This document shows positions 7,050 to 8,480 of a DNA stretch of 8,480 nucleotides, piece by piece (the stretch's first letter is position 1; the number at the start of each line of letters is the position of its first letter). Source of the DNA: an uncultured Treponema sp. (GTDB lineage: Bacteria; Spirochaetota; Spirochaetia; Treponematales; Treponemataceae); the NCBI GenBank assembly GCA_937893155.1, contig CALBGU010000092.1, positions 1 through 8,480 of the forward strand, given 5' to 3'. The notes beneath the pieces are model-generated. The model had not been told where the DNA came from. It worked only from the letters and a program-made list of their open reading frames with translations, and did not search any database. Made by a program: the position numbers and the translations under genes.

Positions 7050-7071
7050 AGGCGAGTAAAGTATTGATTTT

Positions 7072-7977
7072 ATGCCGAAATATTCACTTTTAGTTCCAGA
7101 AAATGCAAAATCAGAGCGATTAGACAAATTTATCGCTGAAAATATCGCCCAGATGAATCGCTCCAAGCTCAAAGCGGGGGCTGTCTCTCTCCTTGTAAAC
7201 GGAAAGCCGCAGAAAATCGCGTATAAAGTGCGCCCGAACGATAAAATCGACTTCGATTGGCAAGACAACATACCGAGCAACATTGCGCCCGAAGAAATCC
7301 CCCTCGACATCATCTATGAAGACAACGATGTTACCGTCGTGAACAAAGCACAGGGCATGGTAACACACCCCGCGGCGGGAAATTGGACGGGAACACTGGT
7401 GAATGCGCTGCTGTTCCGCTGGGGACGAGGGCAGACCGCGGATTTACGCCCGGGAATCGTACACAGACTCGACAAAGACACCTCGGGCGTGATTATCACA
7501 GCGCGAAACAGACAGGCGGAAGAAATATTGCAAAAACAAATCCGTGCGCACAGCACCAAAAAAGAATATATCCTGATTGTTACAGGCGTTCCCGCAGTGA
7601 AAAGCGGCATCATAAAAACGCAGATTGTGCGCGACAGTGCAGACCGAAAACGTTTCAAGGCGGTTACCGACACGAGCGAGGGCAAAACGGCAGTCACCTA
7701 TTACCGCTGCTTTGCCAGCTTCGGCGGATATTCGCTCATTCGCGTGCGATTGGGCACAGGCAGAACGCATCAAATCCGTGTGCATATGAAATACCTCGGA
7801 TGCCCGATTTTAGGCGACAGTATTTACGGCAAACACGACAAAATCTTCCCAGATGCCACCCTTATGCTCCACGCCCGCAGACTGACCATAACACTTCCCA
7901 GCGGTGAAACACGGACATTCAGCGCACCTGTTCCGATTCGCTTTAAGCGCGTCCTCAAAACACTCCATTCACTGTAA
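7072..7977 (+). CDS. RluA-family rRNA pseudouridine synthase (RluD-like, with S4 domain)
   Basis: The enzyme converts specific uridines to pseudouridine, most likely in 23S rRNA. The N-terminal S4 RNA-binding domain spans about residues 14-65 (SERLDKFIAENIAQMNRSKL, then a VNGK turn and a VRPNDKI segment). The catalytic domain shows IIYEDNDVTVVNKAQGMVTH, then PGIVHRLDKDTSGVIITA with catalytic Asp134, KKEYILIVTG, RLGTGRTHQIRVHM and GDSIYG, all in the canonical RluA-family order. At 301 residues it is slightly shorter than E. coli RluD but complete. S4 plus HRLDKDTSG fits RluD or RluC equally, so the target uridines cannot be stated. The ATG at 7072 follows an in-frame stop at 7057 and has only a weak, distant AGGCGAG. 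The 37-nt gap from the M16 gene holds a promoter-like sequence. Codons, especially after the first 30, end in C more often than those upstream. Confidence 0.94.
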   Translation: MPKYSLLVPENAKSERLDKFIAENIAQMNRSKLKAGAVSLLVNGKPQKIAYKVRPNDKIDFDWQDNIPSNIAPEEIPLDIIYEDNDVTVVNKAQGMVTHPAAGNWTGTLVNALLFRWGRGQTADLRPGIVHRLDKDTSGVIITARNRQAEEILQKQIRAHSTKKEYILIVTGVPAVKSGIIKTQIVRDSADRKRFKAVTDTSEGKTAVTYYRCFASFGGYSLIRVRLGTGRTHQIRVHMKYLGCPILGDSIYGKHDKIFPDATLMLHARRLTITLPSGETRTFSAPVPIRFKRVLKTLHSL

Positions 7978-8023
7978 TATCGGAAAAACGCCGCGTCGTT
8001 GCGCCAGAGAGAAAACAAAAAGA

Positions 8024-8052
8024 TTTACTTTTAGCATAAACTGCTGTATCCT
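8024..8052 (+). promoter_or_regulatory. Candidate promoter for the alcohol dehydrogenase gene
   Basis: TTTACT (8024-8029) and TATCCT (8047-8052) are 17 nt apart and each match consensus at 4 of 6 positions. A second possible -10 is CATAAA at 8035-8040, but it has a poor -35. The 106-nt gap after the preceding gene, with no shared overlap, makes a separate promoter likely here, though the exact hexamers are uncertain. Confidence 0.35.
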
Positions 8053-8075
8053 TAAAAAAGATGTTCATTTAAGGA
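8049..8075 (+). promoter_or_regulatory. Inverted repeat covering the alcohol dehydrogenase Shine-Dalgarno (operator or RBS-masking hairpin)
   Basis: TCCTTAAA (8049-8056) and TTTAAGGA (8068-8075) are perfect 8-bp arms around an 11-nt spacer. The downstream arm contains most of the AAGGAG ribosome binding site (8071-8076, seven nucleotides before the ATG), and the upstream arm overlaps the TATCCT -10 candidate. It could be a repressor operator in DNA, or, if transcription starts upstream of 8049, an RNA stem hiding the ribosome binding site. It does not match the Rex half-site TTGTTAA. Confidence 0.45.
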
Positions 8076-8083
8076 GTTCCTCT

Positions 8084-8480
8084 ATGGACAATTTCACCTT
8101 TTATTCACCGACGTTTTTTGTATTTGGCAAAGATACAGAAACCCAAGCGGGCGCGTATGTCAAACAATTCGGCGGCACAAAAGTGCTTCTGCATTTCGGC
8201 GGCACGAGCGCAAAAAAATCGGGATTACTTGATAGAGTAGAGCAGTCGCTCAAAGACGCAGGGCTTTCGTTTGTGGAACTCGGCGGCGTAAAACCGAACC
8301 CGAGAAGTTCCCTTGTGTACGAAGGCATCGCGCTGTGCAAAAAAGAAGGCATCGATTTTATCCTTGCAGTCGGCGGCGGAAGCACGATTGATAGCGCAAA
8401 AGCGATTGCGGCGGGCGTGCTGTATGACGGCGATTTCTGGGATTTCTACTCAGGAAAGCGCGTGGAGAAGGCACTTCCCA
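8084..8480 (+). CDS. Iron-dependent alcohol dehydrogenase, YqhD/BdhA-like (3' end outside window)
   Basis: The first 132 codons are present and the frame is open at the window end. The product begins MDNFTFYSPTFFVFGK, the typical N-terminus of the NADPH-dependent butanol/aldehyde dehydrogenase branch (YqhD, BdhA) of the group III iron-activated alcohol dehydrogenases. The Rossmann-like dinucleotide region includes KVLLHFGGTSAKKSGLLDRV, GGVKPNPRSSLVYEGIALCK and the hallmark FILAVGGGSTIDSAKAIAAG, whose GGGS binds the cofactor pyrophosphate; GDFWDFYSG follows. The metal-binding His/Asp residues lie downstream of the window and cannot be checked. Members reduce aldehydes to alcohols in fermentation or detoxification. 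A strong AAGGAG seven nucleotides upstream sets the start. It is unrelated in function to the translation genes before it and probably has its own promoter. Substrate is unknown; family assignment is strong. Confidence 0.9.
   Translation, partial: MDNFTFYSPTFFVFGKDTETQAGAYVKQFGGTKVLLHFGGTSAKKSGLLDRVEQSLKDAGLSFVELGGVKPNPRSSLVYEGIALCKKEGIDFILAVGGGSTIDSAKAIAAGVLYDGDFWDFYSGKRVEKALP

Noticed and set aside
7383..7907. A 174-codon plus-strand open frame inside the pseudouridine synthase gene
   Set aside because: It is out of frame with a fully conserved RluA-family protein; its Arg/Gln/His-rich product is typical of a shifted frame.
7981..8020. GC-rich CGCCGCGTCGTTGCGCC as a terminator after the pseudouridine synthase
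   Set aside because: Only a 3-bp stem (GCG/CGC) forms and the following bases are A-rich rather than T-rich on the + strand, so it does not fit an intrinsic terminator.
1..8480. Mobile elements, CRISPR arrays, tRNA or rRNA genes, attachment sites
   Set aside because: No transposase or integrase motifs, no regularly spaced repeats and no tRNA-like cloverleaf were seen; nearly all of the sequence is covered by conserved housekeeping genes.

Overview
The window holds seven protein-coding regions, all on the + strand, plus a few short regulatory elements. The order is infB (3' end) - rbfA - truB/ribF (one ORF) - rpsO - pnp - M16 zinc protease - RluA-family pseudouridine synthase - iron-dependent alcohol dehydrogenase (5' end). 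infB-rbfA-truB-ribF-rpsO-pnp followed by an M16 protease is the conserved bacterial nusA/infB translation cluster. Bacillus subtilis has nearly the same order (infB, rbfA, truB, ribC, rpsO, pnpA, mlpA), and spirochaetes such as Treponema keep much of it. Moderate base composition, tight packing and protein style make a host-associated Treponema-like spirochaete my best guess. This is inference, because no taxon-specific marker is visible.

Region 1 (1-3246) contains translation factors with almost no spacing. infB stops immediately before the rbfA ATG, and rbfA overlaps the next gene by 26 nt. That gene is the most unusual feature here: a single 613-residue frame joins a complete TruB tRNA pseudouridine-55 synthase to a RibF-type FMN adenylyltransferase. 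The riboflavin-kinase half normally found at the RibF C-terminus is shortened and lacks its PTAN signature.

Region 2 (3251-5772) is rpsO then pnp. They are separated by a 137-nt gap with a perfect 10-bp stem-loop followed by a T-rich stretch, placed where pnp is post-transcriptionally controlled in other bacteria. The pnp start is set at 3658 by its ribosome binding site and family length.

Region 3 (5772-7977) is an M16B peptidase overlapping the pnp stop by one base (TAATG), then a short gap with a promoter-like sequence and an RluA/RluD-type pseudouridine synthase whose third codon positions look richer in C.

Region 4 (7978-8480) is a 106-nt intergenic stretch with a candidate promoter and an 8-bp inverted repeat that covers the Shine-Dalgarno sequence of a YqhD/BdhA-like alcohol dehydrogenase cut by the window end.

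Together the first six genes serve ribosome assembly, initiation, tRNA modification and RNA decay; the last is a fermentation/aldehyde-reduction gene and probably a separate transcription unit. I found no mobile element, CRISPR array, tRNA, rRNA or phage gene. Nothing here looks like a wholly new system; the TruB-RibF fusion with a decayed kinase domain is the item most worth following up.
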